DNA from: Peptococcaceae bacterium
Lineage (GTDB): Bacteria; Bacillota; Dehalobacteriia; UBA4068; JAAVYR01
Length of the DNA stretch: 47,937 bases
Assembly: GCA_022791255.1 (NCBI GenBank)
Contig: JAAVYR010000017.1
Location: 1-47,937, forward strand
Direction: 5' to 3'
In this document: piece by piece, positions 15,195-24,122 of the stretch
How the letters are laid out: the number at the start of each line of letters is the position of its first letter
Position numbering within the stretch: the first letter of the stretch is position 1
Translations under genes and position numbers: made by a program
Notes under the pieces: model-generated
The model's database searches: none
Told to the model about the DNA's origin: nothing
The model's input: only the letters and a program-made list of their open reading frames with translations

Positions 15195-16841
15195 ATGCGG
15201 CAAATATATAAAGAGTTTGTAGAAGAATTATATAATGACCAGGGAGAATTGGCACGGTTCCATGTTACTGCCGATGAAGATTTCAATTTTGCCTATGATG
15301 TCATCGACCGCTTGGCAGAAAGAAGTCCGGAAAAACGCGCCATGGTATGGTGCAACGACCACGACGAAGAACACACCTTCACCTTTAAGGATATGAAGGA
15401 AAAGAGCGACGCTACCGCCGCCTTTTTACAAAAGTTAGGTGTGAAAAAAGGCGATAAGGTTATGCTCATCTTAAAGCGACACTATGAGTTTTGGTTCACC
15501 ATCTTGGCATTACATAAATTAGGCGCTGTCACCATTCCCGCTACCAACCAATTACAGGAAAAGGACATTGTCTATCGCATTAACACCGCTAAAATTACTA
15601 CTGTGGTCTGCACTGCTGACGGCGTTGTTTCCGACGCTGTAGATGAAGCCGCAAAACAATGCCCTACCTTAACCACAAAAGTTATCGTGCGCGGTAAAAA
15701 AGACGGCTGGCATAACTTCGACGAGGAACTGGCTAACGCCCCCGCCTTTGTCAAACCGGAGTTAAACCTGACTGCCGAAGATGTAAGCATGATTTATTTT
15801 ACATCCGGCACCACCGGTATGCCGAAAATGGTAGCTCATAACTTTTTATTACCTTTAAACCATGTCATTACTGCTGTATACTGGCAGGATGTAAAGCCGG
15901 ACGGTCTACACCTGACCATTTCCGAAACAGGCTGGATGAAAGCTATGTGGGGGAAATTATACGGACAATGGCTGGCTGAAGCAGGCATTTTCGTTTATGA
16001 TATGGACCGCTTCCACGCCGGCGATGTCTTAAAGAAAATCGAACAATATAAAGTTACCTCTCTTTGCGCCCCGCCTACCATGTTTAATTTCTTCTTGTTA
16101 GAAGGGTTAGAAAAGTACGACTTATCCTCTTTGCAACATACCAGCATTGCCGGGGAAGCATTAAATCCTGATGTATTTAACCGTTTCTATCAAGCAACCG
16201 GATTAAAGCTCATGGAAGGATATGGACAAACAGAAGCGGCATTGGTAGTAGGTACCTTACGCCACATGGAGCCAAAGCCCGGCTCTATGGGAAAACCCAT
16301 TCCCGCTTACGAGATAGATTTGGTAGATAAAGAAGGCAACCATGTATCGGTAGGCACCACAGGCGAAATCGTCGTGAAAACAGGTGACGAAAAACATCCC
16401 TATGGTCTCTTTATGAACTATTATGAAGATGAAGAACGAACCAACGCCGCTTGGCATGATGGCTATTATCACACCGGCGATATGGCCTGGAAGGATGAAG
16501 ACGGCTATTATTGGTATGTGAGCCGTATTGACGATGTGATTAAATCTTCCGGTTATCGTATCGGACCTTTTGAAGTAGAAAGCGTGCTGATGGAGCACCC
16601 CGCCGTGCTGGAATGCGCCATCACCGGTGTTCCCGATGAAATTCGCGGCCAAGTAGTAAAGGCAACTATCGTACTAAACCCAGGCTATGAACCAGGAGAA
16701 GAATTAAAGAAGGAACTGCAAAACTTTGTCAAGCATAAAACTGCTCCTTATAAATATCCTCGCATCATCGATTTTGTACCAGAACTGCCGAAAACCATCA
16801 GTGGGAAAATCCGCCGTAGCGAAATCCGTAAACAGAAATAA
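15195..16841 (+). CDS. AMP-forming acyl-CoA synthetase
   Basis: The 548-residue enzyme activates a carboxylic acid with ATP and joins it to CoA. It has the phosphate-binding loop YFTSGTTGMPK near residue 200, the EGYGQTEA motif, the hinge TGDMAWKDEDGYYW, RIDDVIKSSGYRIGPFEVE and the C-terminal catalytic lysine segment PKTISGKIRR. This pattern fits medium-chain or aromatic/branched acid synthetases rather than acetate-specific ones. AAGGAG upstream of ATG 15195 overlaps the end of the regulator gene. Placed last in the 2-oxoacid oxidoreductase operon, it links the same acyl-CoA pool to free acids. Direction in the cell cannot be told from sequence. Confidence 0.92.
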   Translation: MRQIYKEFVEELYNDQGELARFHVTADEDFNFAYDVIDRLAERSPEKRAMVWCNDHDEEHTFTFKDMKEKSDATAAFLQKLGVKKGDKVMLILKRHYEFWFTILALHKLGAVTIPATNQLQEKDIVYRINTAKITTVVCTADGVVSDAVDEAAKQCPTLTTKVIVRGKKDGWHNFDEELANAPAFVKPELNLTAEDVSMIYFTSGTTGMPKMVAHNFLLPLNHVITAVYWQDVKPDGLHLTISETGWMKAMWGKLYGQWLAEAGIFVYDMDRFHAGDVLKKIEQYKVTSLCAPPTMFNFFLLEGLEKYDLSSLQHTSIAGEALNPDVFNRFYQATGLKLMEGYGQTEAALVVGTLRHMEPKPGSMGKPIPAYEIDLVDKEGNHVSVGTTGEIVVKTGDEKHPYGLFMNYYEDEERTNAAWHDGYYHTGDMAWKDEDGYYWYVSRIDDVIKSSGYRIGPFEVESVLMEHPAVLECAITGVPDEIRGQVVKATIVLNPGYEPGEELKKELQNFVKHKTAPYKYPRIIDFVPELPKTISGKIRRSEIRKQK

Positions 16842-16854
16842 ACATAATCAATAA

Positions 16855-16892
16855 AAAAAGGGGCGCAATGCATTTGCATTGCGCCCCTTTTG
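16855..16892. terminator. Bidirectional terminator between the operon and the phage region
   Basis: A perfect 12-bp GC-rich stem (16860-16871 with 16876-16887, loop ATTT) with an A-run on one side and a T-run on the other. It ends the synthetase operon on the plus strand and the phage late operon on the minus strand. Confidence 0.92.
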
Positions 16893-16967
16893 TGTATATA
16901 TGTGTATATATAAGAAATAAAAAAGAAAGAAGAAAATCAAATAAAACAAATTATCGTGCACATGTAA

Positions 16968-17396
16968 TTACTCACCATTATGTTTTTCTTTTAATTGTTC
17001 TAATGTTTTTAGTAATATACCAGGTAGTTTTACACCACAAGCCCCCGCATTTTCCAGAATGGATAATGCTTCTTCTGCAATGTAATAACCACATACCACA
17101 TCACGAATGGTCGATTGCCCTGGTAACAGCGTATGGTCTAAGACCACTGCTACCGCTACAATCACTAAGATGAGGATTTTTCTTAATCCCCCATGAAACA
17201 TTTGTCGCGACTCCAGCCCCCCACCGGCCGTTTTTTTTGACTTATTTAAAAGCGCTGCAATTACCCCAGAAACAAAGTCTAAAGCCATAAAGGTACAAAG
17301 AGCTGCAAGCCAACCATCCCAACCGCCAAGAAAATAACTAATGCCCCCGGCAAGTATTCCAGAAAAAAGTTTTAATTCTAATATCCAGTTTTCCAT
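16968..17396 (-). CDS. Phage holin (Cph1/TcdE-like, holin_4 family)
   Basis: A 142-residue protein with hydrophobic segments at about 8-25, 28-47 and 70-90, followed by a charged tail. The motif WLAALCTFMALDFVSGVIAA, then a GL(E/R)SRQMFHGGLRKI-like loop, is typical of the toxin-secretion/phage-lysis holin family. It would form the membrane holes through which an endolysin reaches the wall. ATG at 17396 follows GAGGAGG. It is the last gene of the phage late operon. No endolysin gene follows: the terminator lies about 75 bases further on, so the lysis cassette is incomplete. Confidence 0.9.
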   Translation of the reverse strand: MENWILELKLFSGILAGGISYFLGGWDGWLAALCTFMALDFVSGVIAALLNKSKKTAGGGLESRQMFHGGLRKILILVIVAVAVVLDHTLLPGQSTIRDVVCGYYIAEEALSILENAGACGVKLPGILLKTLEQLKEKHNGE

Positions 17397-17455
17397 ATTC
17401 CCCTCCTCTCAATGCATCTGTTGCAATCTATAGACCTTCCACTATTGGACCCTAT

Positions 17456-17590
17456 TTAAGCCTGATACTCTTGTTCTGTAATTTCCTTGTACTCTTCTGC
17501 TGTAATGATACCTTTTTTTACAGCCATTTTTACCATGAGCAGAGACCATAAACCTCTTGTATAGTTCCGTTTAATTGTTGCAAAGTTCAT
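17456..17590 (-). CDS. XkdX family small phage protein
   Basis: A 44-residue frame from ATG at 17590, with AAGGGGG nine bases upstream. It contains NYTRGLWSLLMVKMAVKKGIITAEEYKEI, the pattern of the XkdX family that lies between tail-tip genes and lysis genes in PBSX-like phages. Function is unknown. It was found by reading the DNA between the holin and the 118-residue tail gene. Confidence 0.88.
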   Translation of the reverse strand: MNFATIKRNYTRGLWSLLMVKMAVKKGIITAEEYKEITEQEYQA

Positions 17591-17606
17591 TTTTTATTGC
17601 CCCCTT

Positions 17607-17963
17607 TTATTCCACATCTGGTAATGTTGCCATTACTTGGTATTCCATAGCAGCAGCAATGCGCTCCTCTGCAGTAGGAGTTTCATCGGGTTTACTCATT
17701 TCCTCTTCAAAGGCTTCAATAGCTGCCAGCTTTTCTTCATCAGTGCTGCAGCTAGAAAAGTCACAACCCTGCGCTTCATATACAGAAACCATCTGCCCTA
17801 AAGTACCAAAGAAAGAACCGTTAATTTCCCCCGCTCCACAAATCACTTTAATATTATCTAGTCTTGCTACAGGATACCGTTCCATCCATTGCTCCGCTGT
17901 AAAAACTTCGCCAATAGGTGTAATCACCGCATCTTGCTTGTTCCAAATTGCATATTTACTCAT
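17607..17963 (-). CDS. Phage tail-associated protein of unknown function
   Basis: A 118-residue protein starting MSKYAIWNKQDAVITPIGEVFTAEQW, resembling short proteins often found between the fibre gene and xkdX in Bacillota myophages. The second half contains a negatively charged helix (residues 72-105). No catalytic motif is seen. AAAGGAG precedes the ATG at 17963. Its place after the Kelch-repeat gene suggests a tail tip or fibre-assembly role, but this is only positional. Confidence 0.7.
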   Translation of the reverse strand: MSKYAIWNKQDAVITPIGEVFTAEQWMERYPVARLDNIKVICGAGEINGSFFGTLGQMVSVYEAQGCDFSSCSTDEEKLAAIEAFEEEMSKPDETPTAEERIAAAMEYQVMATLPDVE

Positions 17964-17981
17964 CGTTCCACTTCTCCTTTA

Positions 17982-19103
17982 TTAGTCTAATTTATAGGCT
18001 TCTACTTTTGCACCCTTCTCCCAGCCACCAGCTAAAATAGCAGCATCACCCACTGTTGTCATTCCAGCCGGCTTCCGCTTATAGACAAATGACTCTTGCT
18101 GCTCTAATGTCAAAGATTGATTATAAGAGTACATGAGATTAGAAGTCCCATCTCCTACGATTAATGCATAATCCCCCAAAGTAACTGCCTTTTGATTTAC
18201 CGGACATTTGATACCGGTAGATGCTAGCTTGCTCAAGCTTCGATCATATATCTCCGGCACCTGGGCACTAACAGAAACACTTGGTAAAAAGATGGCATAG
18301 CCCTCTACTGCAGCTGGAGTATAAGTATATGTATTTACCTTAGGTAAGTTATAATGGGTTAGTGCCGCGTCAAAAGCCTCTGCTGTATATACCCTGCTAT
18401 CGACATAATCACCAGAAGAGTTTTTTTCCGTATGGATCCCCCCAGCAAAAAGAATATATGGCCCCACACAATTACCAGCTGCAGCCGATTGAGTCACATT
18501 TAAATCTGCAAGAGATTTCACCAAACTCTTGTTATAAAAGTTTACTGCCCGCCAAGACATGCCAGAACGATTATGCCCCCCAGCAAATGCCGCATAGCTA
18601 TCATTACAAGCAGATGGCGGGTTATTGTTATGAGGGTTTTCTAACCCCTCTGCCTCTGTTTGCGTCAAGCTATCATCATAAACATATACGCTTTTCCGGT
18701 CATTATACATATCAGCTTTACCCCCAGCAAATAACGCATATCCACCGATTTGTCCTCCCGATAAATTAGCTATGGTAGCCGGCAAAGCCGGCGATACTGT
18801 ATGCACAAAATTTTTATCATAGGACTCTACAGCGCTTGTTCTATTCCCCGAACCAGAAAAAACCCCTCCAGCAAAAATTGCATAGTTACCTGTCGTTGCA
18901 GCTGCAGTAGTACCCTTTGTGCTATTTAACTCTTCTAGTTCTCCCGCATATTTGGGTTTGAATGCCCCAAAGAAAAGCTTAGCAATACCGCCAACGCCAA
19001 TATATCCCTTTTTGATTTTTTGTGCAACGCCATCTACCCCGATATAAGCTTTTTTTGCCAAATGAGCAAGACTACCTACTCCGATGTAACATTTTTTTGC
19101 CAC
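17982..19103 (-). CDS. Kelch-repeat tail tip protein, candidate receptor binder
   Basis: The 373-residue protein has two parts. Residues 2-43 are three nearly identical 14-residue units of the type KK-x-YIGVGG-[LIV]-A. The rest is built of about six to seven repeats ending in motifs such as YAIFAGG, YALFAGG, YAAFAGG and YILFAGG, each followed by a YDKSL/YNKSL-like strand, the hallmark of a Kelch beta-propeller. Its position directly behind the fibre gene suggests a host-binding adhesin at the tail tip. The start is GTG at 19103 with AGGTGG upstream. Binding target and propeller closure cannot be judged from sequence. Confidence 0.82.
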   Translation of the reverse strand: MAKKCYIGVGSLAHLAKKAYIGVDGVAQKIKKGYIGVGGIAKLFFGAFKPKYAGELEELNSTKGTTAAATTGNYAIFAGGVFSGSGNRTSAVESYDKNFVHTVSPALPATIANLSGGQIGGYALFAGGKADMYNDRKSVYVYDDSLTQTEAEGLENPHNNNPPSACNDSYAAFAGGHNRSGMSWRAVNFYNKSLVKSLADLNVTQSAAAGNCVGPYILFAGGIHTEKNSSGDYVDSRVYTAEAFDAALTHYNLPKVNTYTYTPAAVEGYAIFLPSVSVSAQVPEIYDRSLSKLASTGIKCPVNQKAVTLGDYALIVGDGTSNLMYSYNQSLTLEQQESFVYKRKPAGMTTVGDAAILAGGWEKGAKVEAYKLD

Positions 19104-19114
19104 ACTGCCACCAC

Positions 19115-19888
19115 CTATTCATAAACAAAGTAAATGTTGCCAGTAGCAAGAGCAGAGGTCCCGGCTGTCAAATCAGTAGTCCCTGCATAGATGTTACGCA
19201 TCTGAGGAGTGCCCACTGTTTGAGCACCGCCTGCTGTGAGCATGCCCGTAGCCGTACCACCTGTTTTTAATAAAGCATTGTTTTGCACCTGGGCCTCGGC
19301 ATATTGCTGTAGCTCTGATTTTGCCGTCGAGATTGCTGCCGGCATTGATACCGTCACGATTTCATCAGCTTTTGCATTCACTAAAGAAGTCGCCGTTGTC
19401 GTCGCCACCGTCCCTGCTATTTGTTGGGCCCGTTCTTCCGTACAATAAATCATACTGCTGTCGACGACTGCAGTAATGTTTGCACTATCACCGATTTGCA
19501 TCACCATAGAAAAGAGAAATTCCATAGGCCCCGCACTAAAAGTAGGAATATATTCCACATGACTAGCCTCATAACCATAGGCATAGAGGATTTCCCCATC
19601 ATCAGGGTCTGTCGCATATAGCCCCACTTCTCGCCAATAAAAGGGTACAGAAATATCTTGATTGGAGAAATTCATGGTTACTTGCGCCTGGTCTCGATTT
19701 ACCATTACCCCCGAAATAGATAAGGATTTCACCGCCTGGACTAAAGAAGTTCGTGCTAAAATATCATCCCCGGCAGGCAATACGCCACTGCCGATTTCCG
19801 CCCGAGAAAAAGAAATAGTACTACCTACTTGGGCCTTAGCCAGTAACCGTTTTCCCTTGTTGGTGATGTAAAAGTTTTCAAAAGCCAT
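19115..19888 (-). CDS. Phage tail fibre protein
   Basis: A 257-residue protein. The N-terminus (MAFENFYITNKGKRLLAKAQVG) and the YWREVGLYATDPDDGEILYAYG segment are typical of the attachment domain of myophage tail fibres that mount on the baseplate. The C-terminal third is rich in Ala, Thr and Gly and lacks a clear receptor domain. The following gene, the Kelch-repeat protein, may supply binding. ATG at 19888 is preceded by AGGTGA. No chaperone of the usual tail-fibre assembly type is recognised nearby. Confidence 0.82.
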   Translation of the reverse strand: MAFENFYITNKGKRLLAKAQVGSTISFSRAEIGSGVLPAGDDILARTSLVQAVKSLSISGVMVNRDQAQVTMNFSNQDISVPFYWREVGLYATDPDDGEILYAYGYEASHVEYIPTFSAGPMEFLFSMVMQIGDSANITAVVDSSMIYCTEERAQQIAGTVATTTATSLVNAKADEIVTVSMPAAISTAKSELQQYAEAQVQNNALLKTGGTATGMLTAGGAQTVGTPQMRNIYAGTTDLTAGTSALATGNIYFVYE

Positions 19889-19891
19889 TTT

Positions 19892-20470
19892 CTAGTTCAC
19901 CTGCCTGATTTCAAATTTTTTCATCATCCGTAACATAGCCCCCCAATAATTCTTAGAAAGACTTGCCTGTTCATAGTTGATTTCATAGATTAAATGCGCC
20001 GGTTTACACCGATCTATTGCAGCCCGTACCTCCGTCTCATCCACATTAGAAGGCAAAGTGTTTAAGTAAATACCAAAAGTATTAGCCGCTATGTTTTCTT
20101 GAATGCGCGTTTGTACGCCGCCGCAAAGTGCTGCTACCATTTGTGCCATTTTATAAGGCGTTATTGGCGCTCGTTCCCGGACCGTAGCCACCAGTAAATC
20201 CCGTCTCTCCTTCAGAGACTTTTCTACATTGGTTTTGATGCCATATTGCTGCTCCCAAATATCAATAGACCAAGTCACCGTTTGCGGATAAGCCTGCACC
20301 GCAATTTCTGTAATCCAGCCTTTTAGCTCATCTAGCTCACTCCCAATCACCTGAAAGAGCCACAATCCAATAGGCCCATTTTCATAAATAGGAGAAACAT
20401 AGCCCAGAATTTTTCGTCCCGTATCAGATTGGACAATTTTTTTGGCTAATTCTGTACTACACTGTCTCAT
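19892..20470 (-). CDS. XkdU-like baseplate/tail protein (DUF2313)
   Basis: A 192-residue protein matching the pattern of the YmfQ/XkdU family, which connects baseplate wedges with tail fibres (compare P2 gpI). Visible family-like features are the N-terminal Q-SD-x-GRKILGYVSPIYE stretch, LDELKGWITEIAVQAYPQTVTWSIDIWEQQYGI and the C-terminal CKPAHLIYEINY. It overlaps the baseplate J gene by four bases (ATGA), a sign of translational coupling. Confidence 0.85.
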   Translation of the reverse strand: MRQCSTELAKKIVQSDTGRKILGYVSPIYENGPIGLWLFQVIGSELDELKGWITEIAVQAYPQTVTWSIDIWEQQYGIKTNVEKSLKERRDLLVATVRERAPITPYKMAQMVAALCGGVQTRIQENIAANTFGIYLNTLPSNVDETEVRAAIDRCKPAHLIYEINYEQASLSKNYWGAMLRMMKKFEIRQVN

Positions 20471-21597
20471 ACCGTAAACACCACCTGACCTGTTACTGGA
20501 TATAGATTAGAAGCAATCGTAAGATTTGCCGTATTGTTATTGACTTTTATATTGCTATAATCCAGTACCCCAGGGATTTGCAGCAGTAGATTTACCACCT
20601 GGCTATATTTTAAGCTACCGTTTTCTACTGCCTCCGGATAAATACTTTTTAGCAAATCAGCAAAAGCTTTTTTCACTGCTTCTACCGTAGTCGTCCCATC
20701 AATGCTAATGGTTCCCTGAATGTTGACCGTCAGTGCAGTAGGTGCTTTCACTTCTAAGACTGCATTAATAGGCGCTAGACGCTGCTCAGGCTTATCTGGC
20801 GACATGATATGCTGATTAACAGCCGTGCATAAAGAGGCACTGGCTAAGTCTCCTTGACTGTCTACCAATAGCAGTTGGATTTTCCCAGAAGCGTCAGTTG
20901 GCGGGATAACCGTTACCGCACCGACCCCTTCCACTTCTAAAGCCCACCGTTTATAATCAGCTAGACTTCCGACAAAGGAGATCCCTTGGTTTTGATCATA
21001 GGCCACAATGCGAGCACGTAAAGCCTCATCACTTTCAGCCTCTATGCCGCCACTTACTGCTGCCTGATTATTGACTGTCCCGATACCAGCAATCATGTTG
21101 CCCGTTAAGAGAATGGTTCCCGCTGATACATTTCCAGTTATCCCAGGCACCACTGCTGTGATAGGAACTGTAACATGACCAGCTGCCCCAATGGTTGCTT
21201 CCTCATCTGTTAAAAATTCAATAGCAGGTTGTTCTGCCGTGCCACTGGTAAATAAAGAGGTTTTTACTGGTATAACGGTACCTGCTGTTCCTGTAATCGT
21301 TACCTGTCCCTGGGCGGCTATAGCTTCCTTTCTAGTAATACCACGATTAGCCGCATGTAAATCTAACCATTGCCCCGAGGCATAAAAGGGAAACATTTCT
21401 TTGATGGCTTCATTAAGCTGAAATTCTATCATTTCCGCTTTTTCCAGTGCAGTAGGTCGAGTAAAGTCCCAGACGAATTGCCCCTCGCTGGTATCAATAT
21501 CTTCCGGAAGCGCCGCTAACATCCTGCTATGGATTTCCGCTGTACTTTGTCCCTGCAAGAAGGCAGGCGCCTTGTATTCATAATTATTTTTCATCAT
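20467..21597 (-). CDS. Baseplate J/gp47-like protein (XkdT)
   Basis: A 376-residue baseplate wedge protein. Markers are the ILSRMLAALPE-like N-terminus, the WDFTRPTALEKAEMIEF helix, GQWLDLHAANRGITRKEA and the repeated beta-strand centre with GTVIPVKTSLFTSG and VSGGIEAESDEALRARIVA. It links the hub to the outer baseplate in contractile tails. GGAGGTGAG precedes two possible ATG codons, 21597 and 21594. Confidence 0.92.
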   Translation of the reverse strand: MMKNNYEYKAPAFLQGQSTAEIHSRMLAALPEDIDTSEGQFVWDFTRPTALEKAEMIEFQLNEAIKEMFPFYASGQWLDLHAANRGITRKEAIAAQGQVTITGTAGTVIPVKTSLFTSGTAEQPAIEFLTDEEATIGAAGHVTVPITAVVPGITGNVSAGTILLTGNMIAGIGTVNNQAAVSGGIEAESDEALRARIVAYDQNQGISFVGSLADYKRWALEVEGVGAVTVIPPTDASGKIQLLLVDSQGDLASASLCTAVNQHIMSPDKPEQRLAPINAVLEVKAPTALTVNIQGTISIDGTTTVEAVKKAFADLLKSIYPEAVENGSLKYSQVVNLLLQIPGVLDYSNIKVNNNTANLTIASNLYPVTGQVVFTV

Positions 21598-21605
21598 CTC
21601 ACCTC

Positions 21606-22058
21606 CTATACTTCTACAGACAATTCTATTTGTTGCTGTTCTTTCCCCATTACCTTGCAGGTCACTAAAATACGATCGCCCAGATTATCAAAGAAAAAAT
21701 CACTGACAGAATAAGTTCTGCCCGCCGGGTCTGCCATTAATGCTTCCGTTATTTCCTTTTCCAGCGCCAAGCAAACCGATGCATAAGAGGAAAGGCTCTT
21801 TATCCGCTGCCGCTCAATGCCGATTTCCCCTGAATAAGCAAGGCAAGCAAACCGTGTCGTGCAGATCGTTTTGATGCACCATTGTTTCCAAGCTTCTACC
21901 CCATCACATTGCTGGATAGCCCCTCTGCCATCTGTTGCAAAATCCCCTTTTTCAAAATCAAAATAGCAACTAGGCACATATTGCGGTTTTTCTTTTTTAT
22001 CAAAGCTTGCCATAATGTCCCCTGTATCAAAGGAAAATTCAGGATATAGTTCAACCAT
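21606..22058 (-). CDS. XkdS-like protein (DUF2634), gp25-type baseplate component
   Basis: A 150-residue protein in the fixed PBSX order (XkdR-XkdS-XkdT). It has the DUF2634-like beginning YPEFSFDTGD and an EAWKQWCIKTICTTRFACLAYSGEIG segment. It belongs to the lysozyme-like gp25/gpW group that joins the baseplate to the sheath. ATG at 22058 overlaps the end of the preceding gene by eight bases, with GGGGGTGAG upstream. Confidence 0.85.
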   Translation of the reverse strand: MVELYPEFSFDTGDIMASFDKKEKPQYVPSCYFDFEKGDFATDGRGAIQQCDGVEAWKQWCIKTICTTRFACLAYSGEIGIERQRIKSLSSYASVCLALEKEITEALMADPAGRTYSVSDFFFDNLGDRILVTCKVMGKEQQQIELSVEV

Positions 22059-22449
22059 TGTTTCTCACCCCCACCACCGTTGCCGGCATAAATTTATCTA
22101 TCACGACAGCGTCCTCTTCTACCCAGGCGACTAATACACGATCTCCTGGCTGCAGCGCGGATAAGCTTTCTGGCAAAGCCACCTGATGACTATGGTTATC
22201 AGCAATGTTTGTCACCACCCAATCTTCCTGATCAGGCAAAGCAGCCATGCGACAGATAAAATAATCCCCTTTGGGAATTGGTACCGGGAAGCTATTGGTT
22301 TTTAAGCTAAAATCTTCTAAAATACTGCCAAAATCCAGCACATTTGGTTTTTCACTGATTTGCCGCATTTTTTCCACAAGCGCAGTTGCCATTTTCGTCA
22401 TGGCCTGTTGCTCTCCCTTACTTTGCTCTATTGCCATATGTTCCCTCAT
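22051..22449 (-). CDS. XkdR-like protein (DUF2577)
   Basis: A 132-residue protein resembling the DUF2577/XkdR family of PBSX-like baseplates, found between the hub (XkdQ) and gp25-like genes. It contains LQPGDRVLVAWVEEDAVVIDKF, a compact beta-rich segment. The ATG at 22449 overlaps the XkdQ stop codon (ATGA), while an alternative ATG at 22437 has its own GAGGG site. Which is used is uncertain. Confidence 0.82.
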   Translation of the reverse strand: MREHMAIEQSKGEQQAMTKMATALVEKMRQISEKPNVLDFGSILEDFSLKTNSFPVPIPKGDYFICRMAALPDQEDWVVTNIADNHSHQVALPESLSALQPGDRVLVAWVEEDAVVIDKFMPATVVGVRNNG

Positions 22450-23447
22450 CCCGCCTTTCGTTGCAAAGTCACTGTCATTTTTTTAGGCCCAGCCTGATGG
22501 ACAATGCCTGTCACATAGAAACTACCTAATAAATTCCCCGCTGAGATATCTAGCTGTTCCCCTTTACGCAGCAGGGGAATATCTGGTGCCGTTATGGTAA
22601 TGGTTTCACTAGGACGCCCCTGCTCTTTAAGGATGGTCTCAGCCTTTTTCCGCAAGTCAGACATGGCGCTGCCTCTGGTATAAGGAACGATTTGCTGCAA
22701 AGTACCATATTTCATTTCCCCCTCTACCGTAGCGAGGATAGGCGGCCGTCCTTCTGCTGCTCCCTTACCAGTAATCAATACTTTCGTTGTCAGATGATCA
22801 AGAGAGATTTGATTTTGGGTAGAAAGAACAAACTCATGAGAAGACAAGGTGTAAATCTTTTGATTGTTCCCCCAAGGCAAGATATAAAAAGTCCCGCCTT
22901 TGTTCAGCAATACATAATGCTCCCCTAATACAGACTGTGCTTCATTTAAAGCGTCAAATATCATTTCCCCAACTGTCTTATTTTTATAGAGTAGTTTTCC
23001 ATGGGTAATGCTTCTCCATTGATATTGCAGTGGGATTTGCCAAGCCCCGGCAATACTTTCCACGATATTTTTAGTTTGCTGTCCCGCTGGAAAATAACGA
23101 TTATCCTTGGATTTCTGTAAATAGATTAAGTCATCATAGGCCGTGATTTTTAAGGTTTTTTCCTTTTCACTGGTGTAATCCCAGTTCCAGATGGTACCAC
23201 GAAATACTTCCTGGATACCTTCTCCATAATCAGCAAAAATACAGATTTTTCCACCAGGACGCACCAGACTGTGCAAGAGCTGCCCATCTGCTGTTAAAAC
23301 ATTGACAAAGGTAACTTGTGCCTTCATAGCCAGTTCCTCCATACTTTCCTGCCAAGAGAGAGCAAGCAGGGCGTCTGTCAGGTCCAGAGAGGTTCCTTCC
23401 GCAGTAATACATAAACAAACATAACGGATTTTTTGTATGTCCAGCAT
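22446..23447 (-). CDS. XkdQ-like tail hub protein (gpD/gp27 type)
   Basis: A 333-residue protein, the expected trimeric hub at the tip of the tail tube. The N-terminal DALLALSWQESMEELAMKAQVTF region and the late GEMKYGTLQQIVPY, KAETILKEQGRPSETITI and QLDISAGNLLGSFYVTGIVH segments are typical of the XkdQ/gpD fold. It follows the LysM gene and precedes XkdR. ATG at 23447 has AAGGGGG upstream. Confidence 0.87.
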   Translation of the reverse strand: MLDIQKIRYVCLCITAEGTSLDLTDALLALSWQESMEELAMKAQVTFVNVLTADGQLLHSLVRPGGKICIFADYGEGIQEVFRGTIWNWDYTSEKEKTLKITAYDDLIYLQKSKDNRYFPAGQQTKNIVESIAGAWQIPLQYQWRSITHGKLLYKNKTVGEMIFDALNEAQSVLGEHYVLLNKGGTFYILPWGNNQKIYTLSSHEFVLSTQNQISLDHLTTKVLITGKGAAEGRPPILATVEGEMKYGTLQQIVPYTRGSAMSDLRKKAETILKEQGRPSETITITAPDIPLLRKGEQLDISAGNLLGSFYVTGIVHQAGPKKMTVTLQRKAG

Positions 23448-23463
23448 CGTGTTCCCCCTTTTC

Positions 23464-24120
23464 TTAACCAGGCATCTTTAATATTTGGCCTGGATATATC
23501 TGGTATTTATTGCCACCTTTTTTGTTTCGGCTATCGATGGTTCCTTGGTTCAGCTGGTAGATTTCCCCATAACGACTGCCCTGCCCTAATACCTTTTGTG
23601 CAATGGACCAAAGACTGTCGCCTGTCTTTACCGTATAACTAGCCTGCTGCTGCTGATTTGCCCGAGAAATGCTGTTGTAAGCAGCATTTGCCGTTGGGCG
23701 TTTTGCCTTTATCCCCAGTTCTTTCCTGGCAATGAGTTGGATTTGGTATTGATAATCCCCATATCCCCCCATATAAGTCATTTGATAGCTAGCCAAATAA
23801 ACATCTTCATTGATTGGCGTTTCCGTGATTAGCAGCCGCAATTTCGCCCCCGTCACCCGCCATAGGGAAAATATCTCCTGGATTTCCTTAGGGGATTGCC
23901 AGCGTCCAGCTAGATAAGATTGTTTTTTTCGTCCTTCTCCCGGCAGGACCCCCTGCCAGGAAAAGGATTTTAGTTTTTCTCCTACAGGCAAACGAACTTC
24001 CCCCATGCTCATAATGTCATAAGAAGCAAACCTAGTTTCTGCCTGCATTTGGATTTGTTCTGGCAGCATAGACAGGGATACGGTGGTTCCATTGTCCAGC
24101 TGCGTAAGATAAATTTCCAT
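23464..24120 (-). CDS. XkdP-like tail protein with LysM domain
   Basis: A protein of 218 residues when read from ATG at 24120, which has GGAGGG upstream; an earlier in-frame start would overlap most of the preceding stop region. The N-terminal part is a gpU/gp53-like domain. The C-terminus holds one LysM domain (SYTVKTGDSLWSIAQKVLG ... IYPGQILKMP) that binds peptidoglycan and may anchor or guide the tail tip. It is in the standard PBSX position between the tape measure and XkdQ. Confidence 0.9.
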   Translation of the reverse strand: MEIYLTQLDNGTTVSLSMLPEQIQMQAETRFASYDIMSMGEVRLPVGEKLKSFSWQGVLPGEGRKKQSYLAGRWQSPKEIQEIFSLWRVTGAKLRLLITETPINEDVYLASYQMTYMGGYGDYQYQIQLIARKELGIKAKRPTANAAYNSISRANQQQQASYTVKTGDSLWSIAQKVLGQGSRYGEIYQLNQGTIDSRNKKGGNKYQIYPGQILKMPG

Positions 24121-24122
24121 AT

